The position numbers were made by a program, and so were the translations under genes. Source: a bacterium (lineage in GTDB: Bacteria > Armatimonadota > Fimbriimonadia > Fimbriimonadales > Fimbriimonadaceae). Taken from it: a stretch of 64,000 nt of DNA. Shown one piece after another: positions 49,437-57,429 of the stretch (positions are counted from its first letter, which is position 1; the number at the start of each line of letters is the position of its first letter). The notes under the pieces were generated by a model. The model was not told where the DNA came from. It saw nothing but the letters and a program-made list of their open reading frames with translations, and made no database searches. The stretch is taken from contig JAIXUN010000002.1 of NCBI GenBank assembly GCA_027483535.1, positions 1,054,001-1,118,000 of the forward strand. Direction: 5' to 3'.

Positions 49437-49465
49437 AACCTGCCGAGGGGGAATGTCGGCAGGTT
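49437..49465 (-). terminator. Hairpin terminator downstream of the glycosidase-like gene
   Basis: AACCTGCCGA (49437-49446) and TCGGCAGGTT (49456-49465) make a perfect 10-bp stem. It lies 11 bases downstream of the glycosidase-like stop (minus strand) and upstream of nuoE. Confidence 0.7.
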
Positions 49466-49475
49466 CTGAAAGGTT

Positions 49476-50735
49476 CTATCGAATTCGGAACGGCCAATTC
49501 ACCGTAGCCGCTGAACCTTTGCCATCGGTGACTCTCAGATAAATCCGGTAGGCACCGGGTCGAGTTGGAAGTTTGAGGTTCGTCTTCGGACCAAGCATCT
49601 TCCAGTCATAGCCCGGAACGACATCTGGCTTCTGCTCATTTTCTCCGGCGTAAGTTTTGTAGCCCGTTTCCCATCGCAGTTCATACCAGTACTGCAACGA
49701 GTCCCCTTCGGGGTCGCTCGCCTGAACCTCGATCTCGGCGGTGCCTCCGGCAACGGCATCCTTTCGGCTCACCGAGCACTTCTCAGAAAGTATGCGAGGG
49801 GCGAGGTTCGGACTGGGTTTTCCGGTCCACCGTTGACGAATAACGTCGACCGCCTCCGTCTTTTCGCCCGTCGGCAAGAACATGCCGAACCAAGTCGGTG
49901 TTTCTTCTTGCTTATCGCCCCAAAGGAATGCAAACGAGCCGAGGCACCAGCCCTTCTGCCCGGCGATCGATTTGTCGTAATCGGCAGCGTATTTGGCGGC
50001 CTTGACGGAAGAGTTGGGCTCTAGAGCGGCGTTCCACTCCGATTTCGCATTCTCCCAAGGTCCGGTGGGACCAAACTCGGTGATCACATAGGGGCGCGTC
50101 CAACCCGCCTTCTTCAACCGATCGGGGAGGCTGATCAACCCTCCGTAAGAGTTCACACCGAGAATGTCCAAGCTGGGACAGTACTTGTTGATGTTGGCGA
50201 TCTTCTGATCGGAAATATCGGCAACAACGGTGACGGTCGGGTGGTTGGGGTCGATGGACTTGACGATCTTGCAGAGCTCTTCAATGTGCTGCCAAAGCTC
50301 TGGCGTGTCGTTGTTGATCTCCATCTCATTCCCGAGCCCCCACATGAGAAGACCGGGATGGTCTTTGTACTTCAGTACCTCACCTCGAACCATCGCCGCT
50401 TGTTTTGCGGTCTGCTCTTTGTTGGCGTAGTCGAAGTAGCTCTTGTGCCCCAGCCATATGCCGAGCATGAGGGCGCCGCCGCGAGCGTGAACGGCATCTA
50501 GTTCAAAGCCGGCCCGTTCCGTACCCCAGGTGCGCATTGCGTTCCCGCCGTTCTCGAACAGGAGATCCATGCGACCCGTACCGCCGACTCCTTTGATTTC
50601 AAACGGTTTGCCATTTCGCAAAAGTTGCCACTGAGAACCGGAGCGAACCACTCTGACTGGAATCGGGAAGTATGCCTGTGCTGCCGGTCCCGTAGAGACA
50701 GCCGACGCTATCAACACGGATAGGGATGTAATCAT
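49476..50735 (-). CDS. Secreted glycoside hydrolase-like protein (TIM-barrel, clan GH-A type)
   Basis: The 419-residue protein has a signal peptide (ITSLSVLIASAVSTGPAAQA), a TIM-barrel of GH2/GH5-like type, and a C-terminal Ig/cadherin-like domain from about 315 (APRILSEKCSVSRKDAVAGGTAEIEVQASDPEGDSLQYWYELR). The acid/base and nucleophile glutamates are likely in LLMWGLGNEMEI (E140 area) and VITEFGPTG (about E226). The usual Asn-Glu pair at beta-strand 4 is present. Substrate unknown. Extracellular breakdown of plant or microbial polysaccharide would fit the uronate genes at 33-38 kb. Confidence 0.8.
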   Translation of the reverse strand: MITSLSVLIASAVSTGPAAQAYFPIPVRVVRSGSQWQLLRNGKPFEIKGVGGTGRMDLLFENGGNAMRTWGTERAGFELDAVHARGGALMLGIWLGHKSYFDYANKEQTAKQAAMVRGEVLKYKDHPGLLMWGLGNEMEINNDTPELWQHIEELCKIVKSIDPNHPTVTVVADISDQKIANINKYCPSLDILGVNSYGGLISLPDRLKKAGWTRPYVITEFGPTGPWENAKSEWNAALEPNSSVKAAKYAADYDKSIAGQKGWCLGSFAFLWGDKQEETPTWFGMFLPTGEKTEAVDVIRQRWTGKPSPNLAPRILSEKCSVSRKDAVAGGTAEIEVQASDPEGDSLQYWYELRWETGYKTYAGENEQKPDVVPGYDWKMLGPKTNLKLPTRPGAYRIYLRVTDGKGSAATVNWPFRIR

Positions 50736-50797
50736 TGCTTGTTAGAATCCGGGATGGGCCGGCAAAGGTCAAGGCTTCGCCGGCATGGAAAAGGGTC

Positions 50798-51070
50798 TTA
50801 TCGGGCTCCGGCCATAGGAGGTGCGCCGGGTGGCAATGCACCGTTCGCGCCTCGCGGAATTTCACCCGGCTGAGGGCCACCCGCAGGCTTGTTCCCTGGC
50901 TGTCCGGCATTCTTCACGTAATCCGGGATGCCCTCTTGATAGTTAGGGGCTCGCTTCGGGGCAGGGATCGGAGGCGGTCCTGAGGTGCCTTTCACAAAAA
51001 TACCGACTACGATGGCGATGGCCACCGCGGCAACGCCAACGATGACAGGGGTAGGAAGTTGTTTTTTCAT
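50798..51070 (-). CDS. Small membrane-anchored Pro/Gly-rich protein
   Basis: The 90-residue protein has one N-terminal membrane helix (PTPVIVGVAAVAIAIVVGIFV) followed by a proline- and glycine-rich, probably disordered tail. It stands downstream of the prepilin-like gene, after the terminator at 51090-51114, so it may have its own promoter. No family is recognised. A periplasmic or surface linker role is possible. Confidence 0.6.
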   Translation of the reverse strand: MKKQLPTPVIVGVAAVAIAIVVGIFVKGTSGPPPIPAPKRAPNYQEGIPDYVKNAGQPGNKPAGGPQPGEIPRGANGALPPGAPPMAGAR

Positions 51071-51089
51071 AGGTTCAAAAATGACGAAC

Positions 51090-51114
51090 TCCGCCTAGGA
51101 AAATCCTAGGCGGA
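51090..51114 (-). terminator. Hairpin terminator after the prepilin-like gene
   Basis: TCCGCCTAGGA (51090-51100) and TCCTAGGCGGA (51104-51114) pair perfectly over 11 bp with an AAA loop. It lies 17 bases downstream of the prepilin-like stop on the minus strand. Confidence 0.75.
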
Positions 51115-51130
51115 TGTGTTCGACGAGTGC

Positions 51131-51967
51131 CTAGCCCTCAGGGAAGGCGCATCGGACGTTTCCGGCCGCGTTCCACTCGTCAGCATCGGTGCACGAAGCT
51201 CCGGGAGCCGAGTTAAGCGCCGCACCCGCATTGAGTCTTCGCTCGTGACCCGGGAAGAGGAATCCGCGCGGTCGCGATACTACGTGACCATCGGCGAAGG
51301 TGAAGGCAGCCTTGTTCGCGTTCGAGTAGTCGATACCCGCGTAGTAGTCCGTCGGGGTGTTAGACTCGGTGTTGCCCGTACCCGTTCCCCAGTTCCAGCA
51401 CTCCCAGTAGGAGCTGAACTCCCACCAAGGGGCGCAAGTTTGAGCAAAGTTTCGCTTTTCGGTGAGCATGATGGTGCTCGCCGGAGCAGGAACTGCCGTT
51501 CCGTTCACCGGAGGAATAGCGAAGGAGCCGTTTGGCATCCAGCCCATGCCGCCGTGTGTCGGGAAGAGATACTTCGTTACGTCATAGCTGCGCTTGATCT
51601 GGCCGCGCATGTTGCCGTTCAAGAAAGGAACGTACGGCGATCGGTCGATATCGGACGCGAAGATATCGACGTTCTTCATGTACGGAAGAATGAGCTTGTC
51701 CCAGCTTTCGCAACCGAAGGACCCGTTGCACTCGCCCGTTGCCCAACCGTTCCAGTTGACCGTGGTGCGGCGCGGGTAAACGTCGTCGGAATCCGCCATG
51801 TAAAGGGCAAAGGTCGTTCCAAGTTGCTTGACGTTCGAAACCGTCTTGGCGTGCTTGGCTGCTGCCTTCGCTTGAGCGAAAACAGGGAAGAGAATCGCTG
51901 CAAGAATCGCGATGATCGCGATAACTACGAGAAGTTCGATTAGTGTGAACGCAGAATTTCTTTTCAT
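51131..51967 (-). CDS. Type IV prepilin-like protein (N-terminal methylation motif, DUF1559 type)
   Basis: The 278-residue protein has a short basic leader and the prepilin motif FTLIELLVVIAIIAILAAILFPVFAQAKAAAK, with the methylated Phe and Glu5. The cleavage should lie after Ala6. The stretch TVSNVKQLGTTFALYMADSDDVYPRR is characteristic of DUF1559-type proteins of Armatimonadota and Planctomycetes. The C-terminus has FTFADGHVVSR, the usual DGH end block. It is a single gene with an AT-rich promoter region upstream (51968-52204), shared with the divergent deaminase gene. Confidence 0.9.
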   Translation of the reverse strand: MKRNSAFTLIELLVVIAIIAILAAILFPVFAQAKAAAKHAKTVSNVKQLGTTFALYMADSDDVYPRRTTVNWNGWATGECNGSFGCESWDKLILPYMKNVDIFASDIDRSPYVPFLNGNMRGQIKRSYDVTKYLFPTHGGMGWMPNGSFAIPPVNGTAVPAPASTIMLTEKRNFAQTCAPWWEFSSYWECWNWGTGTGNTESNTPTDYYAGIDYSNANKAAFTFADGHVVSRPRGFLFPGHERRLNAGAALNSAPGASCTDADEWNAAGNVRCAFPEG

Positions 51968-52204
51968 GGAAGGTTGCCCCCCATTGGGCTAGGCGATCTC
52001 AACTCACCCATCATCGCAAGCATCGTTGCCGCTTCCGATTCCCGAGTTGTCGATTTTTGAGCGAAATTGCATAAAAATCGCATTTTAAGCTGGTCGCCTT
52101 CGATCAGAATCGGTTCGCGAAACGTTTCGCAAGCCGATATAGTTATATTACGCGCAACTGTTTGTTTTGGTGACCGCTTTTTTTCCAGTTCATAATTTTT
52201 TGTA

Positions 52205-52714
52205 ATGTCCAACGATCTGCCGACAAGTCCTGCGGTCTCAGACAATCGCCCATCGTGGGACGCCTATTTCATGCAGATCGCTCACTTGGTTGCCACTCGA
52301 GCGACATGCCCGAGGCGATCGGTTGGGGCGGTACTCGTCAGAGATCGACGCATTCTTGCAACCGGCTACAACGGCGCCCCGAGAGGCATCTCTCACTGCC
52401 CCGATCACGGACATGAAAGAGAGTGGCCGGAAGGGTGTTTAAAGGCGGGACATTGCATTCGCGCCCTACACGCAGAGCAGAATGCTTTGCTCCAGGCAGC
52501 CATGATTGGAACGCCTTGCGAGGGGGCTACGATCTACGTCACCTGCCAGCCTTGCAACACCTGCGCAAAAATGATCATCAATGCGGGCATCGTGCGCGTC
52601 ATTTATGAAGGGGATTATCCGGACCGATTTTCGCTAGAATTGTTTAGAGAGGCGCACATGGATGTGATGCGTTACGTCGGCGGCGAGTTGATTCCGGTAG
52701 ATCTCGGTCTGTAA
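52205..52714 (+). CDS. comEB: dCMP / CMP deaminase
   Basis: The 169-residue protein is a zinc-dependent nucleotide deaminase: HAEQNALLQAA holds the His zinc ligand and the catalytic Glu, TCQPCNTCAKMII the two Cys ligands, and YNGAPRGISHC the nucleotide site. It converts dCMP to dUMP. The start ATG 52205 lies just after an AT-rich region. It is followed 30 bases later by the WecA-like gene, possibly one operon. Confidence 0.9.
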   Translation: MSNDLPTSPAVSDNRPSWDAYFMQIAHLVATRATCPRRSVGAVLVRDRRILATGYNGAPRGISHCPDHGHEREWPEGCLKAGHCIRALHAEQNALLQAAMIGTPCEGATIYVTCQPCNTCAKMIINAGIVRVIYEGDYPDRFSLELFREAHMDVMRYVGGELIPVDLGL

Positions 52715-52743
52715 GGACCACTCGGCGGCAGGAAAGCAAAGGC

Positions 52744-53835
52744 ATGGACTTAGCGGTATTTTTCAAATGGATGGATTGGACTTCGTTTCCATCCCGGGTT
52801 TACGCCCTGTTGGATTCCGCCCTTGCTGCGAGCGACGGTCTGCTACGCGGCTTCCGCTTCCCACTCCTCGCAGGTCTGATTGCCCTTGTGGTGAGCTACA
52901 CGCTGACGCCTTTGGTGAGAAAGATTGCCATCGAAAAGGGCGTTGTCGACGACCCTAAGCGCGACGATCGACGCGTGCACTCCGAACCGATTCCCCGATG
53001 GGGTGGATTAGCCATCTTTGGCGGCATTGTGGTTGCGGTCTTAGCGGTGCTACCGTTCGCGCAACAAGGTTTTCCGCCGTACGTTTGGGGGCTGTTGGTG
53101 GTGGGAGGTCTGCTGGTTGTTGCGGGCGCTCTCGATGACTTGTACCAATACGCGGCGAAGGTGCAGCTTCTGATCCTTCTCGGAGCGGGCGTGCTGATTC
53201 AGTTCTTCTACACCGACCCTAAAGCTCGGGTGCAGATAGCGGGCTTCTTGATGCCGTTCACGCACGGTCAGCAGTACGTGATCTTCCCGCCGATTGCCGC
53301 GGTGATCATTACCGCAATCTACATTTTTGTCGTGACCAAAACGATGGACACCATCGACGGGATCGACGGCCTTTGTGCGGGAGTCGCCACCATCGCCGCG
53401 ATCACGCTCACGATGATCGCCGTCTACGAAGGTCAGCCCCGAGTAGCCCTGATAACGGCCGCCACGGGCGGTGCCGCTCTCGGGTTCCTGAGACACAATT
53501 ACAACCCGGCGAAGATCTTCATGGGGACGGGTGGTGCCTACATCCTTGGCTTCTTCCTCGCGTCGCTCTCCGTGGTTGGAAAGGTGAAGACGGCGGCAGC
53601 GGTCTCCATCTTCATGCCGATGCTCGTCTTTGCGCTTCCGATCCTCGACGCCTTCTGGGTGATTTGTCGACGAATACTGAGCGGATCGCCGATCACCGCG
53701 CCGGACAAGCGACACCTGCACCACACACTCCTCGGGAAAGGGTTCACCCAAAGACAAACCGTCTGGATTCTTTACATCGCCGCCGCCGCACTGAGCGCGG
53801 TTGGTTTGGCCATCATTAAGCTGTTTGGCCAGTAA
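52744..53835 (+). CDS. WecA/TagO/MraY-family polyprenyl-phosphate glycosylphosphotransferase
   Basis: The 363-residue protein has about ten membrane helices. Family motifs are VHSEPIPRWGGLAIFGG, GALDDLYQ (Asp-Asp of the Mg site), DTIDGIDGLCAG, and the loop DKRHLHHTLLGKG (HIHH-type motif). The segment usually written MGDxGSxxLG reads FMGTGGAYILGF here, so the conserved Asp is Thr. It would link a sugar phosphate to undecaprenyl phosphate to begin a wall or surface polymer. The uppP gene 15 bases downstream recycles the lipid carrier. Confidence 0.85.
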   Translation: MDLAVFFKWMDWTSFPSRVYALLDSALAASDGLLRGFRFPLLAGLIALVVSYTLTPLVRKIAIEKGVVDDPKRDDRRVHSEPIPRWGGLAIFGGIVVAVLAVLPFAQQGFPPYVWGLLVVGGLLVVAGALDDLYQYAAKVQLLILLGAGVLIQFFYTDPKARVQIAGFLMPFTHGQQYVIFPPIAAVIITAIYIFVVTKTMDTIDGIDGLCAGVATIAAITLTMIAVYEGQPRVALITAATGGAALGFLRHNYNPAKIFMGTGGAYILGFFLASLSVVGKVKTAAAVSIFMPMLVFALPILDAFWVICRRILSGSPITAPDKRHLHHTLLGKGFTQRQTVWILYIAAAALSAVGLAIIKLFGQ

Positions 53836-53849
53836 CGGCTTTTTTTCAA

Positions 53850-54713
53850 ATGACGATTCTTCAAGCCATCGTATACGGCGTTGTTCAGGGCATCACCGAG
53901 TTTCTGCCGATCAGCAGCACGGCTCACTTGCGCGTGGTTCCCGCTCTGTTAGGATGGGAAGATCCCGGTGCCGCGTTCACGGCAATCATTCAGATTGGGA
54001 CCGTGCTGGCGATGCTGGTCGTCTTCGGCGCCGATCTCTGGCGAGCGTTCTTGGCATGGGGCAAATCACTCGCCACTCGAGACGTGAGTAGCTACGACGC
54101 CAAGATTGGTTGGGGCGTTTTTATTGCCACGATTCCGATTGTGGTCATGGGTCTCCTGCTCCACAAGCAAATTGAAACCGTCTTCCGATCGCTTTATGTC
54201 ATCTCCGGGTCGTTGATCTTCATGGGCTTGCTCATGGGAGTGGCGGAGAAGCTCGGGAAGAAATCTCGAGAGATCGAGGCAGTGACGATCAAGGATGGCC
54301 TTGTTGTTGGTCTCTGGCAGTGCATCGCCCTTATTCCCGGCATGAGCCGGAGTGGATCGACGATCACTGGCGCGTACTTCGCAGGTTTCGATCGAAAAGC
54401 GGCGGCTCGTTTCTCGTTTCTCATGTCGGTGCCATCGATCACGGCCGCAGGGTTGTACCAAGCGTATAAGGAGCGCGAGTTTTTGACGGGACCGCTCCAA
54501 ACGCCCATCTTGGTCGCGACGATAGTCAGTTTCTTTGTCGGATGGGCGGCGATCAAATGGCTTCTCGGATTCATTCAGCAGCGAGGAGTCGGTGTCTTCA
54601 TTGGGTACCGAGTGGTGCTGGGAGTGGTTTTGATTGCCCTTTGCGCCTCTGGCAAGCTAGATCCAAATGCGGGCATCGTCCGGGAAGGGGATAATGTTTC
54701 GCAAACAAAGTAA
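53850..54713 (+). CDS. uppP: Undecaprenyl-diphosphatase
   Basis: The 287-residue protein is an eight-helix membrane enzyme with the two UppP signature stretches: GVVQGITEFLPISSTAHLRVV (residues 10-30) and IALIPGMSRSGSTITGAYFAG (about 162-182). It dephosphorylates undecaprenyl diphosphate to renew the lipid carrier for peptidoglycan and other polymers. It overlaps the pth gene by 20 bases, so the two are coupled. Confidence 0.95.
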   Translation: MTILQAIVYGVVQGITEFLPISSTAHLRVVPALLGWEDPGAAFTAIIQIGTVLAMLVVFGADLWRAFLAWGKSLATRDVSSYDAKIGWGVFIATIPIVVMGLLLHKQIETVFRSLYVISGSLIFMGLLMGVAEKLGKKSREIEAVTIKDGLVVGLWQCIALIPGMSRSGSTITGAYFAGFDRKAAARFSFLMSVPSITAAGLYQAYKEREFLTGPLQTPILVATIVSFFVGWAAIKWLLGFIQQRGVGVFIGYRVVLGVVLIALCASGKLDPNAGIVREGDNVSQTK

Positions 54714-55284
54714 GCCTGTCGTTCAGGTGGAATGGGTGGTGGTTGGGTTGGGGAATCCCGGACCCGAATACACTCGCACGCGGCACAACGTTGGGTTCGA
54801 CCTGATCGACGAGTTGGCCGATCGCCACGGGATCAAACTCGGAACGGCTCAGCACAAGGCGAGGTTTGGGGTCGGCACCATCGGCGGTGTGGGCGTGGTC
54901 CTTGCCAAGCCGATGACTTACATGAACCTCAGCGGGCAATCGGTTGCCCCATTAGCGAAGGCGTACGGCATCAAGCCTGAAAAAATCGTGGTGATCGCGG
55001 ACGATCTCGATCTTGAAGTCGGCCGGACTCGGCTGAAGCCCAAAGGGGGTGCAGGGGGACACAATGGGCATAAAAGCTTGATCCACTCGCTCGGCACGCA
55101 AGAGTATCCGCGACTGAAGATCGGTATCGGCAAGGGTGACGACGAAACCATCGATCACGTCTTGGGCAAGTTCACGGCTGAAGAGCGAGTTGAAATCCAA
55201 AAGGCGATTCGCAAAGGTGCCGATGGCATCGAAGTGTTGGTTCAAGACGGATTAGAAGCCGCCTTGAACAAAGTGAATGTCTAA
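54694..55284 (+). CDS. pth: Peptidyl-tRNA hydrolase
   Basis: ATG 54694, preceded by GGGAAGGGG, gives 196 residues. Motifs of bacterial Pth are complete: VVGLGNPGPEYTRTRHNVGFDLID (catalytic His), KPMTYMNLSGQSV (Asn), ADDLDLEVGRTRLKPKGGAGGHNGHKSLI (Asp). It frees tRNA from stalled peptidyl-tRNA. The start lies inside uppP. The convergent gene at 55294 follows closely. Confidence 0.95.
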   Translation: MFRKQSKPVVQVEWVVVGLGNPGPEYTRTRHNVGFDLIDELADRHGIKLGTAQHKARFGVGTIGGVGVVLAKPMTYMNLSGQSVAPLAKAYGIKPEKIVVIADDLDLEVGRTRLKPKGGAGGHNGHKSLIHSLGTQEYPRLKIGIGKGDDETIDHVLGKFTAEERVEIQKAIRKGADGIEVLVQDGLEAALNKVNV

Positions 55285-55293
55285 GTAAGGGCT

Positions 55294-55704
55294 TTACAGC
55301 ACTTTTGCAACTGAAGAGGTGCCGACAGTTGTTGGCGCTGATTCTTGGGTGCGGGGGCAGTATCGATGCTGCGGAGCAAGGATCGACAGGGCACCCTCGG
55401 AATCATTCCAAGCCGAGACGGCGCGGTTCATGTAGCAGTAGAAGACGAGCGATCCGTCTTTGGATCGTCCCCACTGAGAAACGCCCGATCCGGTGATCAG
55501 CATGACGTAAGTCGAGGCATGGATCGACTCTTCCTCTTGGAAGACGTGGAACGCGGCCGGGGAATGACCGTCAATCGCCGATTCTGCAATCAGGCCGTGT
55601 CCGCGAAGATTGACGCGAAGGTGACCGTGGTTCTGAAGCAGAACAAACTCTCGGTTTGGTTGAGAAGATTTTTGAACTCCGACTATCCTTAGCACACCCT
55701 TCAC
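55294..55704 (-). CDS. Unrecognised small beta-rich protein
   Basis: The 136-residue protein has a beta-rich core: REFVLLQNHGHLRVNLRGHGLIAES, then AFHVFQEEESIHASTYVMLITGSGVSQWGRS and SLVFYCYMNRAVSAWND. It resembles lamin-tail-like (LTD) sandwich domains by its NREFVxLxNxG start, but without a signal peptide. The assignment is uncertain. It ends 10 bases from pth, on the opposite strand. Confidence 0.5.
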   Translation of the reverse strand: MKGVLRIVGVQKSSQPNREFVLLQNHGHLRVNLRGHGLIAESAIDGHSPAAFHVFQEEESIHASTYVMLITGSGVSQWGRSKDGSLVFYCYMNRAVSAWNDSEGALSILAPQHRYCPRTQESAPTTVGTSSVAKVL

Positions 55705-55794
55705 CTTTCCTTGGCGACCGTACCGTTAGTCTAACGGGTTAGGTGTCATCGTAAGGACGCAGAATTTGCTTTATAAGACGCAGATTTTTATCGG

Positions 55795-56244
55795 TTAATT
55801 TTTAGCCGCGCCTGCAAATCGTTCGATCTCCGAGGTGAGCTTACGAAGACTGTCCACCGTTGTGGTGGCCTCTTTGCCTCGAAGCTTCGCCACAACCGCG
55901 TCTTCCAATTCAGAAAGGCCCGTCATGACGTCTTGAATGATCCGGTGACCGGCGGCAGAAAGTCGAACCGTGTTAGCCCGGCGATCGGTGGAGGATGCCA
56001 CGCGTTCGACGAAGCCTGACTTTTCCGCAACCGTGATCGCTTCCGAAATGGTGGCGCGACTGAGACCCAGTCGTTGCCCGATCTGGGCCTGCGTCTCACG
56101 ACCGTCGGCAGCGTGGATGGCGCTGAGAAGATCGAAGGTCGCGGAACTTATGCCTATCAGGTCCAGCCTCAGTCGCACATGGGTTGAGATCACATCGTTC
56201 ACTTGAGCGATCGCACCAAATAGGGATTCCTTTCCACGACTCAT
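55795..56244 (-). CDS. MarR-family transcriptional regulator
   Basis: The 149-residue protein has the MarR winged helix: a dimer helix at the start (AQVNDVISTHVRLRLDLIGISSATFDLLSAI), HTH near 55-75 (QAQIGQRLGLSRATISEAITVAEKSG) and wing SSTDRRANTVRLSAAGHRI. Two inverted repeats lie directly upstream of its start (56246-56263 and 56289-56309), suggesting autorepression and control of the flanking aldo/keto reductase genes. Ligand unknown. Confidence 0.88.
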   Translation of the reverse strand: MSRGKESLFGAIAQVNDVISTHVRLRLDLIGISSATFDLLSAIHAADGRETQAQIGQRLGLSRATISEAITVAEKSGFVERVASSTDRRANTVRLSAAGHRIIQDVMTGLSELEDAVVAKLRGKEATTTVDSLRKLTSEIERFAGAAKN

Positions 56245-56245
56245 C

Positions 56246-56263
56246 GTGAAAGTATTACTTCAC
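56246..56263 (-). promoter_or_regulatory. Putative MarR operator at the start of the regulator gene
   Basis: GTGAAAGTATTACTTCAC has GTGAA/TTCAC arms, an inverted repeat next to the ATG (minus strand) of the MarR gene. A second repeat, CTACTTT/AAAGTAG, lies at 56289-56309. These are typical places for autoregulation. No binding data. Confidence 0.45.
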
Positions 56264-56307
56264 TCTCGGTGGAGTGGTTTCCAGAAAACTACTTTCAAAA
56301 TAAAAGT

Positions 56308-56341
56308 AGGTCCTTCGGGCATCCCTTCACCCGTAGGACCT
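56308..56341 (-). terminator. Terminator of the first aldo/keto reductase gene
   Basis: AGGTCCTTCGGG (56308-56319) pairs with CCCGTAGGACCT (56330-56341) with an internal mismatch, followed on the minus strand by ACTTTTATTTT. It is 10 bases after the gene stop at 56351. Confidence 0.7.
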
Positions 56342-56350
56342 AACGCTCTC

Positions 56351-57331
56351 TTAACCGTGCAGAGCTTCTTGAACGAACTTGACGTCTTCTTCGTTCAAGT
56401 AGCGGCCCGCTGCCTTGACGTTGCACTGGGCTTGGCGAGGGTTTCGGAATCCCGGAATAGCGCACGCAACGTTCGGCATCGCCAGCACATAATTGAGCGC
56501 GACAGCGGCGAGGTCTTCCGTGGTCGCTCCGAATCGAGACTTCAGCTTTTCGAGCTTTGGCTTCAACTTAGAGATCGACTCGGCCGAGAAGCCTGCTTTG
56601 CCCTGGCGGTTGTCGCCAGATTCAAAGGAAGGCGGATTCTCGGGATTGTATTTGTCGAGAAGAAGGCCTTGCGCCAATGGGCTGAACGCCACGAAGCTCA
56701 TGCCCCGTGCTTCCATGAGATTGGCGACCCGAGAGCCGGGTCGCATGAACTGATCGTCCATGGCGTGACCCCAGCTTTGGAGAACAGCCGGGTCGACCTT
56801 CGGAACCACGCGCTCGAAGTCATCCGCGCTGTACGCACTTTGACCCTTCACTCGCACCTTGCCTTCCTCAACCAGGCGATTCATCACTTCGACCGCATCG
56901 TCTAGATAGAAGTCGTTGGGTCCGAAGTTTCCGTGGTGGAAGTAGTACACGTCGATGTAGTCGCGCTTCAAATTGATCAGCGACTGCTCGCATTGATGGC
57001 GAATGTGAGCGGGCTCGTAAGCGTGAGCCGCGGTGCCGGGGAAGTGACCAATTTTCGTCGCCACTACGTAGTCGGTGGATTTCACGCCAAGGCGATCAAA
57101 CACGCGGGCAAGCATTTGCTCGGCTTTGCCGTTTCCGTAGACGTCGGCGTTGTCAAAGTGGTTCACGCCCGCATCAATGGCGATCTTGATCGCCTCTGTG
57201 ACCTCGTCTTCGTCCACGTTGGCCCAGCCGTTCTGAACGCCGTTCACCCAGTTGAGGCCGCCCATGGTCCAGCAGCCAAAGCTGATCTCCGATACTTGTA
57301 GGTCCGATTTTCCAAGCTTGCGAGTGTTCAT
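56351..57331 (-). CDS. Aldo/keto reductase
   Basis: The 326-residue protein has the AKR barrel pattern: LGKSDLQVSEISFGCWTMGG at the start, VNHFDNADVYGNGKAEQML (catalytic Asp and Tyr), VVATKIGH (Lys), IDVYYFHHGN (His), and the C-terminal NADP site AIPGFRNPRQAQCNV. It is in tandem with a second reductase at 57430-58434, with a terminator between. Substrate unknown. Confidence 0.9.
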   Translation of the reverse strand: MNTRKLGKSDLQVSEISFGCWTMGGLNWVNGVQNGWANVDEDEVTEAIKIAIDAGVNHFDNADVYGNGKAEQMLARVFDRLGVKSTDYVVATKIGHFPGTAAHAYEPAHIRHQCEQSLINLKRDYIDVYYFHHGNFGPNDFYLDDAVEVMNRLVEEGKVRVKGQSAYSADDFERVVPKVDPAVLQSWGHAMDDQFMRPGSRVANLMEARGMSFVAFSPLAQGLLLDKYNPENPPSFESGDNRQGKAGFSAESISKLKPKLEKLKSRFGATTEDLAAVALNYVLAMPNVACAIPGFRNPRQAQCNVKAAGRYLNEEDVKFVQEALHG

Positions 57332-57375
57332 CGTAATTTCACTTTACCGAGGATTGGAGCGGTGAGATACAACGA

Positions 57376-57404
57376 AAAACCCCGAGCATAGCCCTCGGGG
57401 TTTT
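57376..57404 (-). terminator. Terminator between the two aldo/keto reductase genes
   Basis: AAAACCCCGAG (57376-57386) and CTCGGGGTTTT (57394-57404) form a perfect 11-bp stem with A/T-run ends. It lies 26 bases downstream of the gene at 57430 on the minus strand. Confidence 0.88.
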
Positions 57405-57429
57405 GGAATCGACCCAACCCACCGTTGGG

